DNA of 64,000 nt from NCBI GenBank assembly GCA_029582265.1, contig CM055819.1, positions 10,713,087-10,777,086 on the forward strand. The letters are read 5' to 3'. The position numbers and the translations under genes were made by a program. Below, piece by piece: positions 27,701 through 42,700 of this stretch (positions are counted from its first letter, which is position 1; each line of letters opens with the position of its first letter). This DNA comes from Zoroaster sp. YZ-2022. Its lineage: Eukaryota > Echinodermata > Asteroidea > Forcipulatida > Zoroasteridae. Below the pieces are notes generated by a model that ran no database searches, was not told where the DNA came from, and saw only the letters and a program-made list of their open reading frames with translations.

Positions 27701-30700
27701 GTTTGTTCGAGACGGCGGGGGTGTTTCTAGCCGCCCAATCTGATTGAGCTGCTCGCACAAGTTTGTCACGAGCCCCATTGTGACTGTTTACGTAGACGTG
27801 AGCATTGATGTAATTTTCGTAGAGGTTTGACGGTGATTTATGTACAACAGATGACAAAGTAATGATGTATTTGAGGTCGGAAGAAAAGCGATCGGACTGC
27901 AACAAGTGCGACGCCATGATCATTGGCAGTGACAACCTCGTGCCATGTGTACAAACTCTAAACACCGGTAGAGCGCGGTGTGGGGCATGGCGTGCACGAT
28001 GTCCATGCACAGCTGTGGGAACGATTCGCAGTACAGTCGTGTCAAAGGTCATTCATTCATGCTTCGCACATTCGCTCTACTCAGGGCACTGTACATACAC
28101 GTATGAAGAAGAAAAAAAAAACAATTATATAATTTTCCTTCGCTGATTGTGCGGTACAAAATCAACATTTTATTCACCATTTAAAGTCGTACGCGGCCTC
28201 CGACCCCCCTCCCCCCCGTCGTACGCTTTGTACGACCATTAAAATGTTGAAAACTTTGTACGGCCCCTAACAAGTTGGACAATTGTCCCCTGACCCTGCC
28301 CCTTTTGATTACATTCTTGACTAAGCCTAAGTTTATGTTTACGAAAAATTCAGCAACTTACCGTCTGTTTTTGCCAGGCATGGGAGCACTTCTCAGCGAT
28401 TGCATCAGCTGTGGTGGTGCGTCAGATAATTTGGTAGTATCTAACAAGTACTCTGCAGTCCCAACATCTGTCCCAGTTCTTTTGCAACTATGAATGTATT
28501 CCTCTGACAGAACCGCCCACCCTCTACGAAACCCATCGGCAAGTTGTTGAGGATCCTTGTCACATTCCGACTTAAGTCAAAATCACTACCCATTTTATTG
28601 GAATTCTTTCTTCAGGCATTGACGTGTTCAACAATCTTCTGCCTAAGCTTTGAATCTCGCTTGCTAGTCTTTCATGGGATGTCTTCAATCGGCCCACAAG
28701 TATAAAAGTTTCGTGGATAAGAACAGATAAGGCATTGGTTGTTGGAGGTTCTTGTTCTTGGCGAGGCTCTTCAATATTTGTATTTCCGTTATCATCACCG
28801 TCGTCCTTGTTGTTGTTGTGTATTCGTAATTGGTCATCGATAAATTCATCAAAAGCATTTGACACTTCAGATGGACCCTCTCGGATACAATGACATACAT
28901 GTAGGCATCTCCATTGCCACTCAAATAGGGCCTTGAGAACAGTAGGTCGATTTTTCCTACCACCCCTCAGCATGTGCTGATAGAATACATCATGTTTTCA
29001 AAATGGCGGTGCTCCTCAGCTTCAGTAGCCAATCTCATCATTGAACGAAACGGAAGACTATTGAGAAGAATTGGAGCAACATCAATTAGCTTCATCATAT
29101 ATGAGGTAATGTCCTTAGGGTTGTATAGGATGCACCCAGTGCGAGCAGATGGCACACCATATACAATGTAGCGTTGTTGCCAACACCAGTACGGCACACA
29201 GCACAGGGGTACTTGCTGGTATCTTTCAGGGTGTTGAGCTCTGTGCCACTGATCATGACTTTGGTTTTGATTACCGACTGCATTTCCAGAAGTGTAACCA
29301 TGCCTTGCCGGATGAACTCCACATTTGGGATGACATTGTCAAGAATTTCAGAATAACAGGCATCAGTCTCCCTTGTCAAGTCTCCCTTGTCATCGAATTG
29401 CAAGGTAAATAGCCCATCTTTGCCTTGGTGAACGTCACGGTCAGCTATATTTGAAACAAGGTTTCTCTATGCATCAGCTCTTCTCTGTTGGCCATCTCTA
29501 CTCGGAACCAAAGAGGATACCTCCTGAATGGTATGGACGAGTAACTTGATTAGTTTCTCCACTATTCTAGACACAGCATGGTTTGGATCTATTCCAACGT
29601 GATCAACATCTATATGGAGGAGTCGATCCTTGTGGTTTCAAGTTATAGTAAAACCAACTGCGGATCGCCTTCCTGTGACTGGATCAAAGTTCCCCTTTTC
29701 GGATGACGACATGTTCATGAACAAATTCCTCCCATCCTGTGTCCTCGGGCCAAGCTTGCCGCCAAAAAGGGCATCGCAAAATTTTGAATCAGCCGACAAG
29801 TATGACCCGTCTGCTCCATCAATTTGACAAATTCTCCGAGCTCACCCCCGCCAGGTTAGGCCTGGTGTCCTTCAAAAAGAACAGATTAGTCATCCAGACT
29901 TCCTTGGGGCTGTGCCATTTTACTCCTCTCAGTGCTTAAGAGTTGTTGATACAGGTGAGGCCAATGAGACTAGTCTGTTCTTTTCCAAGTGTACTAGCAT
30001 CACCACACAGCCGCCACCACTCATTACCCAACCAATTGTAGAGGTACAACAGGCATTGGTGGAGACAGAACGAATTTATGGACATTCTGATTGCAGTAAT
30101 TTCCGGTTTCAAAATTTGCATAGATGTGTTTATCTTTGATTTTGCTTTTCTGGTTTTCCTCTCAGAAGCAAAGAAACCGGGTAACTTCTTCCTCAACACT
30201 CATGTTATCAAGCATCATGAGAATTTCCTCAGCAGGAATGTTGAAATACTCCGCTGAATTTATCTTTAACACCTGATCATAAAAGCTCATTGACTTCCCA
30301 CTGATAGACCTTACGTTGACATTTTTCATTACATCTAGGATGTTGTATGGATTTAACTTTATATCCCAGTTCCCGTACTGGTCCTCCTTGGAAATTGCCT
30401 TGGTGTTACAAGAAATGTTTAAAGCTAAATCCACATAGAAGTCTTTCTTTCCGCTATGATGGACCGTTTTTGCTATTTTGGCAATCTCATCCTCCATCAG
30501 TTGAATTCATCTCGATAGTGTCCTGGAGACTGCTGTCCTATCTGAGTGGACATTATCAGTGATTCGATTCTCTTCCCAGGCCCTCGAATCCAACGTCGAT
30601 GAAGCAGGTCTCCCCATCTGATTTAACTCAAGGTTTGCATTGTCACCATGCTGGACTCTGTTCAAATACAAATCAACAAGCTTATATCAACTTTGAAATT

Positions 30701-33700
30701 TATTTATTTATCTCCTCTTTTCTAGTGCCATATAAAACTCATTCTGTCTTGTAGTTTCCGCCTACCATAAAGAAAAGTTAGAAATGCCTCCAATGAGATG
30801 CCATGCCTCATTAATCCATTGTTCATAAAATAAACAAAATGATCTTGCTACATCAAGAGACGGACGGCTGGTCAATCTCAACGACGGGGACCACCAGGGC
30901 TTGACTACAAGGGGTGTCTGGACGGGGCCAGAGTGTGTATCAGACCGCACTAGCTCGGTGAACCAATGGTCATATCGATGCACTGCACCATTGGTTCAAC
31001 GAACGAGGCACTGGACTGTAATAGTTTATTGCACTGTCATGGATCGAGTCGCACATACATGTATATCATTCGGAACCGCACTTCGCCGAGATCAGGAAAT
31101 CTCTGGGTTTATATAGAAATCTGGGGCCTAGGAATGAATAAAACATTAGCCTAGTTCAGCATCTTAGCCAATGAGAAGCTTGCCTTCCGCGTCTAAGGAT
31201 AGAAACGTGTGCAAAATCAGGGTATACAACAGGTCCTTGTTCCATATAAGGAAAGGTATTTGACGGAAGTAAAGTGAGTGACAAATCAGAATGGAGGGCG
31301 TGTTCTAGGGGTAATGCTTACTGGGGATGCTAAGCTACAATGTATTGCATGAGGGGAGCAGTGGTTGTGCATGGGAGCACAGCACACGGACCAAGGCCTA
31401 TGACGGAGCGGGTCAGTCACAATGACTGTTTGGCCGTGCTTACACCCACGAACTGTGTTCGGTGTGTAGGGTGGACTCCGGGGAAAATAGGAGAAAAATA
31501 GACTAAGTCCAAGGACGGCTCCAAGCCATGTGGCGGGAGGGTGTGGCACGCACACAAGGCTCTCGCTGGTGTTGCATTATGCATTGTGTTAGCGCTGGAT
31601 ATGCATGAGCAAAAGTAGCGGACTTGTATGGATTGCATATTCATAGCGGACAATCGAGGGTCCGGGAAACAAACCCTGGGACTTAGACTGCTTGAAATTG
31701 CATCGTAAGCAAAATATTGGAAGTGGAAGACGTAAAATAGAGGGTGCTAATATTTACCAAATTAAAGGGTAAGATTCGTAACAATATCATATCACCAGAG
31801 GAGTGAATTATCAATTAAATCTTTGTTTACATAGATTCTATTGTATGTTATAGGTCCAAAGTTGTTTGTATTTTGTTATTTATATGATATGTGTGCATTT
31901 AATCAGACTAGATAACATACATGATACTCCTTAGCGTAGACGGGCCTCGAATTACAATACACAAACAAATAACAAGATATGAACTACTTCTAATGGCCAA
32001 CTTGGCCAAGAAAGCAAATTTATTAACTAATACCGACATGAAAATAACTATGACTACATCCAAACAGCTGGGACTAGGGTTAATGATCACTGCAAGATAC
32101 TTTTATGTATGTGTCTAATTCGGCAAGGGGCCCCAGAGACATGTACTGTGTACAAATAAAGAAATGTGTGAAGGATCAAAGTACAATGTAACTCCTAATT
32201 CCAAAAGAAAAATGAACAAACTTACATTAGTTTAGCACATTGAAAATAAACCACAAGGAAAGGAACTAAAACCAATTCCTCCAGACCGGGAATGCCGAGA
32301 GCCCAAACCCTCCACAGGTCTGTCTTGGCCGCACACAAAACCTATGAACTCCCTGAAAAATACCACACTGTTTTGTTAAACCTGCTAGAGATTCAAACAA
32401 AAAGTGATTATGTAATATACCAGACTTAATGGTATTCAAGATATCTGGGTCACTCTCTAGCAAGGCATTATATAAATACAACAAAAAGGATACTTAACAA
32501 TACATGTAAGGAGCAGTGACCAAGTGGACCAGTCCATGTCTTCCTCAGAGGGGAAGCAGTGGTCAGGCAATACCATTGACCTGGGGGGTGTTTTTCACTG
32601 CAATATTATATATATTATATAAGTAAATCTAATTTATCAACACTTTCAATTGTAACTATATGTATATTGTTGGTAAGACTTTGACCAGGCTTTTAAAAAT
32701 ATTGAGTGCATTCCTATACCTCCTGCAGTGAACCAAGACAGCCACTGTAGTGGCTTTTATATGGTATAATATACATGTATTGTAATCACTGTCATATATA
32801 GGCTAATTATACCATATCCATGTACCAGCGCTATGTTCTAAGCCCCTCGACTAATAATAGCCTTGATCAAGGCGCATCAGAACGGTTTGGTCTCATAATA
32901 TTATTTTGCCCCACAATTTAGCTATCCAAACTCCAGCATGCATATTCACACAAGACACGGATTCATATGGACATATACTGTATACATGTACATCTCTTCA
33001 TGTAAATACTTAATACATGTACATGTAGTACACTGTATATTACTATATGTATTATGTACATACAGTGACCATTCATCGTCGCGCCTTGATGCTTCTGCAC
33101 ATGCCAAAATTTAAGGCGGAGCTCATTAATGCTAATACATGTACATGTATACCAAGTTCAAAAACCAAAGACGTATTGTCATTGGTTACTGGTTGGCCCA
33201 GCAACTGTATGCTTGCTGTACACGATACATTATTGTACTGTACACATGTACAACTAGCCCAGGTTGGACTTTGACCTTCATGTACTCCATTTCACATGTA
33301 TACAGAGTTGGGTTCCATATTTGGGCTACGTGTGTTTGTGTGCATTGTATTGTGCTGTGTGTGTGGAATTAAACATGGTCAAAACTATGGGCCTGTGATT
33401 GGCCATCATTAAAATGAACCGCCCACATCTTGCAATTAACTTTCCATTAGAAGTCCAATGGGAAAATAAAGAAAAGGTTACAAAAGGATCAAGGCTGTTG
33501 TTTGAGTTCGAACACGTACATGGTCGCACTGCACAACCGTATCCACAACTTAGTTATTGATCACGCTGTATAGTGTACGTGTCTGGGGCCGGGGATGGCG
33601 CACCGTGTGTGTGTTCTGAATTTCTCTGGCTAGCAATGGGTACGGGCCAGGGGTGGGAATACCGTGGTAAGTGCACACTACGACAACAGCCTTGAGTCAA

Positions 33701-36700
33701 GGCTACTCGACTAATGGTCTTAAAGGGGCAAAATCATCACAATCAACAGGGCATGGAATCAGAGTGCTAGTTTTAGATTAACTCAGTGACTGAACATAAT
33801 ACCCACATGATAAGGTCATATTACCGTTGCTGCTGCATAAATGAGCCAGTAATTTTCAGTCACTTTGTTCATCTTACTGGGACACCGATTCCATGCCCTG
33901 TTGAAAGTCAGCTCTGATAGTGACAATACTGTCTCTTTAATCATCCCAAGATTTCAAAATCATCTTCATGTAGTTTTACCTTGTGCTCAAATTAACCCTA
34001 ACAACCCCAAAGCCATCAAACTCTAACAGCTACAGTGTAGTTGTGTTGTATATTTGTTTGACTTAAATGTACCAAGTTTATGTGAAATTGCAGATTGATA
34101 GTAAATCTTTGATGTTTGTAACCTTCTGGTAGCAGTTGTTATTGTTATCCTAATTAAAAATATGGATGACTTTATGTAGGAGACACCTCAGTCTTAAAGT
34201 GAAATTCATCAAATCTTATGAAAATTAAAATTGTGTAACATGAATACAATGAATGGGTGCATGTCAACACTTAATCAAAACTTCAGCATTTTGAGATTTA
34301 TGTTAGTTTCATGTTTCAAGTTTCCTAATAAATTATTCGGTTCAAATATATACTCTGCAACAAAAGAAACTGTGCACACTAAAAATTGCTGTATTTTTGT
34401 AACAAGGTGGGCTATACACATCAAATTCACAGACCTTATGCTATGACATGATTAGAATAAGGTGACACACTCCAAACCTGCTTACCACATAATGCAGGGT
34501 GTGGGCACACCTATACGTTGATTTCACAAAGGGGTATGACAGGTTGTTACGTAATGGAAATTAATCAAGTTTTGGTCTTGTTCGCATGCTGTATAAAAGG
34601 CCTACCCAAAAGTCAGAAGAGCATTGGACAGCATTGAGTAGAAGTCGCAAAACATCATGCTGCGTTTGTCTCTAGCCGAACGTCATCAGGCCATCGGAAT
34701 GTTGCGGGCCGGAATGAGTCAACGCGAGGTTGCAGGACACTTTCAATGTCACCGAAACACCATTTCAGCACTGGTGATAAGACATAGAGAGCGAAATGAC
34801 GTCACTGACCGGCCAAGATCTGGACATCCACGTGCAACAACGCAATGCCAAGACCACTGGATTTACTTGACACACCTTAGGAATCGACGCCTCACACCAG
34901 CTGACACTGCATGCCGGGGTGATACCTGACAACAGACCAATTCACCCAATGACAGTCCGCAGGCGGTTACGCGAGATAGGGCTATGCCCACGTCGCCCTG
35001 CCATTCGTCCAATATTGACGTTACGTCACCGTCAGGCGCGACTTCAGTGGTATACGACACATGTACGACACATGTACGGCATCCTTCACGATGGTGGCGA
35101 TTCGTTATGTTCACAGATGAATCAAGGTTCCAGTTGTCACGCAGTGATGGCCGACTACGTGTGTACCGACGCAGAAATGAACATTACGCTGATTGTTGCA
35201 TTGTTGAACGTGATCGGCGGTGGATCCGTGATGATTTGGGGTGGCATCACTTCCCATCATCGCACCATTTTAGTCATTGTGGATGGGAACCTCACGGGGG
35301 AGAGGTATCGAGACGAGATCATTGAACTGATTGTGATTCCATTTTTGCGTCAACACGGCCAAGGTGTTATGTTCCAACACGATAATGCCCCCCCACATAC
35401 AGCACGAGTTGTCCGACAGGTTTTTAACGAAAATGACATTGTGATGTACTGTCCTGGCCAGCAAACTCACCAGATCTCAATCCAATTGAGCATGTATGGG
35501 ATGAGATGGAACATCGATTACGTAATCTGCCTCAGCAACCAACAAACCTGCAGGAGCTTGGTAGAGACCTCATCCAAGTGTGGAATGACATCCCACAAGA
35601 CTTCCATGCGCATGCCATTGCTTCAATGAGACGAAGATGCACAGCAGTCATTGATGCACAAGGTGGACACACCAGATACTGATTTTATGTGACTTCAATA
35701 TTAGCAAGTTCATTTTCAGCCACTTCTCATAACATTATGAAGACTTTTTAAACTTTTTAATTTTGGTTAATCATGTGACTGGTGCCTTGGACTTCCAATA
35801 AAAGTTTATTCCGGTGACTTTTCTGCCATGGCTGAAAAAATGCAGTAATTTTTAATGTGCACAGTTTCTTTTGTTGCAGAGTATATTTCCAAAAGATTAT
35901 CAGTAACACCTAAATTGAAATCCTTCTTTTATAGGATGTTTCAGGAATGCCTGCTTTGTGTAGACCAGTCAGAGATGGTGGAAATGGCTTTGATTACCGC
36001 CTGGCTATGGCTATTCCTGATAGATGGATTAAGGTATGTACCATAAGGCTAGGGCTATTCCTGATAGATGGATTAAGGTACATGTATGTACCATAAGGCT
36101 ATGGCGATTCCTGATAGATGGATACACCATAACGTTATGGCGATACCTGATAGATGGATACGTGTATGTACCATAAGGCTATGGCGATACCTGATAGATG
36201 GATACATGTATGTACCATAAGGCTATGGCGATACCTGATAGATGGATACATGTATGTACCATAAGGCTATGGCGATTCCTGATAGATGGATACATGTATG
36301 TACCATAAGGCTATGGCGATTCCTGATGACATATTTATGTATGTACAATTAGGCAAAACAAAAAGTCTTCAGTTTCTTGTCCTAGGCTTCAAAATCGATG
36401 TGGTGATGTGCTTTTTTCCTTTTTTTATTTTTTATTTATTGATTTATTTGTTTACTTGTTTTGCCACCTATGCATATAACAAGGCAACTTAGCAATACAT
36501 ATATTTTTATACCAAAAATACATATAAATATGCACTAAATAGAGAATTAGCTGTTGCAAACTGCTTTCCAACCTAAAGGACCTGTAGTATAAATCAAAAT
36601 AATAGTTATGCCATACATGTATGTTCTCAAAGGCAAAATGTATTTTGTTACCTTTGTGGATCAATATACCACAAGTTATCATCTAAAACTTGCACAAAGT

Positions 36701-39700
36701 TTTCGCTAAAGGGTTGCCCAGTGCCCATCCTAGACCTAGGTCTTATAATGAATACACAGTGGCAATGTGTTGTTCAAAACTTTGGCCAAATATGGCGTTT
36801 AGATGCATCCATCATCAGTGCAAAGGCATTCAAAGTCTGAATTGTACCACTAGTACTGGGCTCAGAAGTCATTGAGTCTTAAACGTCATATATTTGCCAA
36901 ATGACACCATAAAGTTATGTGCTCATTGGAAGTGACTACCTGGATGTCATTGGTGGTGACTGGACTATCTACATCTACATACCACCTGGATGTCATTGGT
37001 GGTGACTGGACTATCTACATCTGTCGTGGTGTCGTGGCCGAGCGGTCTAGCTTACCGGATTCAAGTTCTGGTGTTAGCAACATAATGTGGGTTCGAATCA
37101 CGGCCGTGACACTTGTGTCCTTGAGCAAGACACTTAATCATAATTGCTTCTCTCCACCCAGGGGTTAAATGGGTACCTGTGAAGGCAGAGTTGGTTTGCT
37201 CTATATGCGCTAGAAATGGCAGCAATTGAGCTGTATACTCCCCAGGGAGCTGAGATGGTTTCAGGAATGATTTATGAGCCTTATGAGCAGGGATAATAAT
37301 ATAATGCGCCTTGAGCACCACTTAGTTGGTGGATACGTGCGCTATATAAATCCACACATTATTATTATTATTATTATTATCTACATACCACCTGGATGTC
37401 ATTGGTGGTGACTGGACTATCTACATCTACATACCACCTGGATGTCATTGGTGGTGACTGGACTATACCACCTGGATGTCATTGGTGGTGACTGGACTAT
37501 CTACATCTACATACTTTCTTTCAAGTATAAACACGTCAGCCAAAATCAGAGCCTCTTGTTCATCAAAAACATTTGCCAGTTTGCATTCTTTATTGGCTTC
37601 GATGAGGCCAAATGGCTGCATATTCTGCCTTATGCAATGGCTTAAATACATGCACCACAGTGCAGTGGTTCTTATTGATCACATATTTACACAAAACATA
37701 CTTGATGTTCAGTTGATGATGGTATCAAACATCCCTTGTAATATCACTGTCTGAGAGTACGTGCTTTCAATTTAATTGATATATCACTGTCTGAGGGTAC
37801 GTGCTTTCAATTTAATTGATATATCACTGTCTGAGGGTACGTGCTTTCAATTTAATTGATATATCACTGTCTGAGGGTACGTGCTTTCAATTTAATTGAT
37901 ATATCACTGTCTGAGGGTACGTGCTTTCAATTTAATTGATATATCACTGTCTGAGGGTACGTGCTTTCAATTTAATTGATATATCACTGTCTGAGGGTAC
38001 GTGCTTTCAATTTAATAGTACGATTAATCACATTATTTTGCTAATTAATTTTTGACTGCAGGAGTGAATTTTCGTGAATTTTCATGTTGGAATGAACATC
38101 AAAAATCTGATTGCATTTTCACAATTTTTTTGTTTAAATGATACAAATAAGCTGAATCTTTCATGTGTTGGTTTTAATACATACATGTACATGTATGTAC
38201 TTTGTATCTCTTGATTATTATAATAAAGTATGGATGCATTAACAGACATTTAATATTGGTTCACAATAGATTATTCTAGTTCAATTGTACATGTATATTT
38301 GTATTGTATTATTGTATGTATATTGGCTTTACATTGTTATTTGTTGTTATTTCAATAGATGTTGAAGGAACAAAAGGATGAAGATTGGAACATGTGGGAT
38401 ATTGTATGGACATTAATCAACCGTCGCCATGGTGAGAAGGCTGTGACTTATGCTGAAAGCCATGATCAAGCTTTAGTTGGTGACAAGACCTTAGCCTTCT
38501 GGTTAATGGATAAAGAAATGTATACCAACATGTCTCTATTTACACCACTAAGTTCTGTCATTGATAGAGGGACTGCATTACATAAGATGATACGGCTTAT
38601 TACTCATGCTCTAGGTGGTGAAGCTTGGCTTAATTTCATTGGTGAGTTTTGTGGATTTTACAAATCCTACAATTTCAATAATCCAAATAAATATAACATA
38701 GCCCCATTGTGTGCAATGCTACTTTGAGCATATTTAAACTTTTGGATCCGTGTAGTGCAGAAGAGTTTCTTGTAGCATTAGACAACATTTTTAAAACACT
38801 CGATATCATTTTAAGTTGTGATTCAAAATGTCTAAATAAATCATGGAATTTCAAGCATAGTTAATAATAATAATAATAATAATAATGTGTTGACTTATAT
38901 AGCGCACGTATCCACCAACTGAGTGGTGCTCAAGGCGCATTATATTATTACCCCTGCTCATAAGGCTCATAAATCATTCCTGAAACCATCTCAGCTCCCT
39001 GGGGAGTATACAGCTCAATTGCTGCCATTACAGCGCATATAGGGCTAATCAACCAACCTCATTATGTACATCTGTATACCAAAGTGTTGGATATATGCCT
39101 CTATACACTTGTATCCTTGAGCAAGGTACTTAACCATAATTGCTTCGTCCTTCGGATGGGACGTAAAGCCGTAGGTCCCATGTGTTGTATATTGCACGTA
39201 AAGTGGATTGTCGTGGCCGAGCGGTCTAGCGCACTGAACTCAAGTTCTGGTGTTGCCAGCAGCAGAGTGTGGGTTCGAGCCCCGGCCGTGACATCTGTGT
39301 CCTTGAGCAAGACACTTAACCATAATTGCTTCTCTCCACCCAGGGGTTAAATGGGTACCTGTGAAGGCAGAGATGGTTTGCTCTCTATGCGCTAGAAATG
39401 GCAGCAATTGAGCTGTATACTCCCTAGGGAGCTGAGATGGTTTCAGGAATGATTTATGAGCCTTATGAGCAGGGATAATAATATAATGCGCCTTGAGCGC
39501 CACTTAGTTGGTGGATACGTGCGCTATATAAATCTATACATTATTATTATTATTATTATGTAGTTGTTCATTTCATAGCTGTAGTTTTCATACACATGTT
39601 TGTCATACACCTAACATGTCAATATATCCAGGCATTGTAATACCATGAGATATGTTGCAGGACAATATGACAGTTATCAAAAACTGGGATTGAGTAACAT

Positions 39701-42700
39701 TTATCTTTCGTACCCTTATATCTGAAATTATACTTAAATTGGGAGATGATATCATCTCCATGCCTTCAAGCTGTATAATTGAATACATTGATAATAACTA
39801 GATTTTAAAGAAAGGTGCCTTGATAGGTAACATCAATTATGTTTATTTTTAGGGAATGAGTTTGGACACCCAGAATGGTTAGACTTCCCTCGTCCAGGTA
39901 ACAATAACAGTTACCATTATGCAAGGAGGCAGTGGAATGTGGTTGATGATGAGAATCTACGCTATAAACATCTCAATAACTTTGATCGAGCCATGAATGA
40001 ATTACAACTCAAGAAGCAATGGTTGAACAGTCCTCAGGTATGTATGTATAGTAGGGTCTACTGTATGCATGTACAGTACCAGAAGTCTACTACCTACATG
40101 AAGTGTGCCACTCGTGTACTAACCTATGTAGTCCACGGCACAGTACCAGAAGTCTACTACCTACATGAAGTGTGCCACTCGTGTACTAACCTATGTAGTC
40201 CACGGCACAGTACCAGAATAATAATAATAAAGATTTTTAGCGCGCACATATCCACCCTGCTGGGCGCTCAAGGCACGGAAACAAAGAAAAACATGAATAC
40301 AAACAATATACAATGATAGCATAGGGGAAAAAAAATTATGTACCGAGATACATGTACCTACAATGCAATTACAAATATACATCATCTTTGAAGAGTTGTG
40401 ACATAAGATGAGTTTTAAGCATCGACTTGAATCTGGTTATACTATGACAAGATTTGAGTTTAGTTGGAAGATGATTCCAGAGTCTCGGAGCTGCGACAGA
40501 AAATGACCTATCACCCCAGTTCCGTTTTGAAGTTGGTTCCTTTAGGAGTGACATGTTGCTGGAGCGCAAATTGCGTGATGGAGTGTAGACTTTAAGCAGT
40601 TCAGAAATATAAATTGGAGCAATGTTATTAAAAGATTTGTGAACAATTAGCATAAGTTTAAAAACAATTCTCTGTGAAACAGGAAGCCAGTGCAGTTCTT
40701 TCAAGATTGGCGTGATATGGCATGACTTTCTGGACAGTCACAACACGAGCTGCTGTGTTTTGTATGTGCTGAAGACGAGATATTTGATTCTGCGGGAGAC
40801 CGTAAAGGAGAGCATTCCTGTTATCGAGCCGTGATGTGACAAACGCATGTATAATTTGTTCAGCAGCACTTTTATTCAAGTATTTCCTAATTCGGCTTAT
40901 ATTTCTGATATGAAATGATGATATGCGAACAATGTTGGAGATATGTGGTTTTAAAGTCATTGTCGAGTCAAATATAACACCCAAATTACGTGCTTGTAAT
41001 GAGGGGTTATCTATGTAGTTACCAATTGTAATAAATGGAAGAGAAACTTTAGACAATTGCTGACGTGATCCAAATAGAACAAATTCTGTTTTTCATCGCT
41101 CAATTTCAGGAAGTTTTGTCTCATCCAACCGAATCTCTTGAATACATTTCTCCAGTGTTTTAATGCAGGAATCGGCAGGTTCTTGAGAAGATTTAAAAGT
41201 AATGTAAAGCTGCGTGTCATCAGCGTAAACATGGTAATTTAAATTATACTTCAAAATGATATCACGAACTGGAAAGGTATAAACAGTAAACCACTGTGGG
41301 CCGAGCACAGAGCCTTGGGGTACAGAATAGTCAAGAATAACAGGCTCGGAGATAGCGTTACCAATACAAACATGCTGAGGCCTATTTAAAAGGTAGGACT
41401 TACACCAATCCAGGGCTGTGTCATGTATTCCAAGATGATATTGAAGGCGGGAGAGAAGGATTTTATGATCGACCGTGTCAAAAGCGGCGCTTAAGTCTAA
41501 CAAAACTAATGCAGTGATTTTCCCCTCATCCATGGCAGATAAAATGTCATTGTTGACGCGAAGAAGAGCAGTTTCTGTTCCATGAAATGGTTTATAGGCT
41601 GACTGAAATGTGTCCGACAGGTTATTAGCACGAACATGGTCAGAGATCCGTGATGAAACAACTCGCTCGATTGTTTTTCCAAGGTAATTTAAATTCGCTA
41701 CTGGTCGGTAATTTTTGAAAACTTCCTTGTCCAAATTGGGTTTCTTTAGGAGTGGTTTAACATGAGCAACCTTCTGGCTATTAGGGAAACAACCGGAAGA
41801 AAGAGATCTGTTTACAATAATTGTGATATACTTAGCAAACACATCAATATTTTGTTTTATTAGCGAAGTTGGCACTGGATCAAATTCACATGATTTTTGA
41901 TGGCGATTTCATGATGAGTTTCTTGATCTATGTAACACTAGTACTAGTAGGCTCAAACATGGACAGTCTACATTGTGGATCCTTGCGTGATGGTGTTTGT
42001 GATAGAATGGCAGGTACTGAGGGAAAAGAACGACGGATATTCTCAATTTTTTTGACAAAAAAGTTTGAAAAAGCATTTGCGAGGTCCTGATCAGAGTGTG
42101 TAGATGGAAGCACTGGAGCTTTGGGTTTATGAAGCAGCTTTTCAACAATGTTAAAGAGTTTTTTCTGATCACCAGAGCTATCTTCCACAGAAGTCTACTA
42201 CCTACATGAAGTGTGCCACTCGTGTACTAACCTAGTCCACGGCACAGTACCAGAAGTCTCTTACCTACATGAAGTGTGCCAGTCGTGTACTAACCTAGTC
42301 CACGGCATAGTACCAGAAGTCTACTACCTACATGAAGTGTGTCACTCGTGTACTAACCTAGTCCACGGCACAGTACCAGAAGTCTCCCACTCATGTACTA
42401 ACCTAGTCCACGGCATAGTACCAGAAGTCTACTACCTACATGAAGTGTGCCACTCGTGCACTAACCTAGTCCACGGCACAGTACCAGAAGTCTCTTACCT
42501 ACATGAAGTGTGCCACTCGTGCACTAACCTAGTCCACGGCACAGTACCAGAAGTCTGTTACCTACATGAAGTGTGCCACTCGTGTACTAACCTAGTCCAC
42601 GGCACAGTACCAGAAGTCTCTTACCTACATGAAGTGTGCCACTCCTGTACTAACCTAGTCCACTACATAGTACCAGAAGTCTACTGCCTACATGGAGTGT

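Noticed and set aside
37031..37115. Functional tRNA-Leu genes
   Set aside because: The acceptor stem and variable arm are degraded, and the sequence continues into a conserved SINE body and ATT tail.
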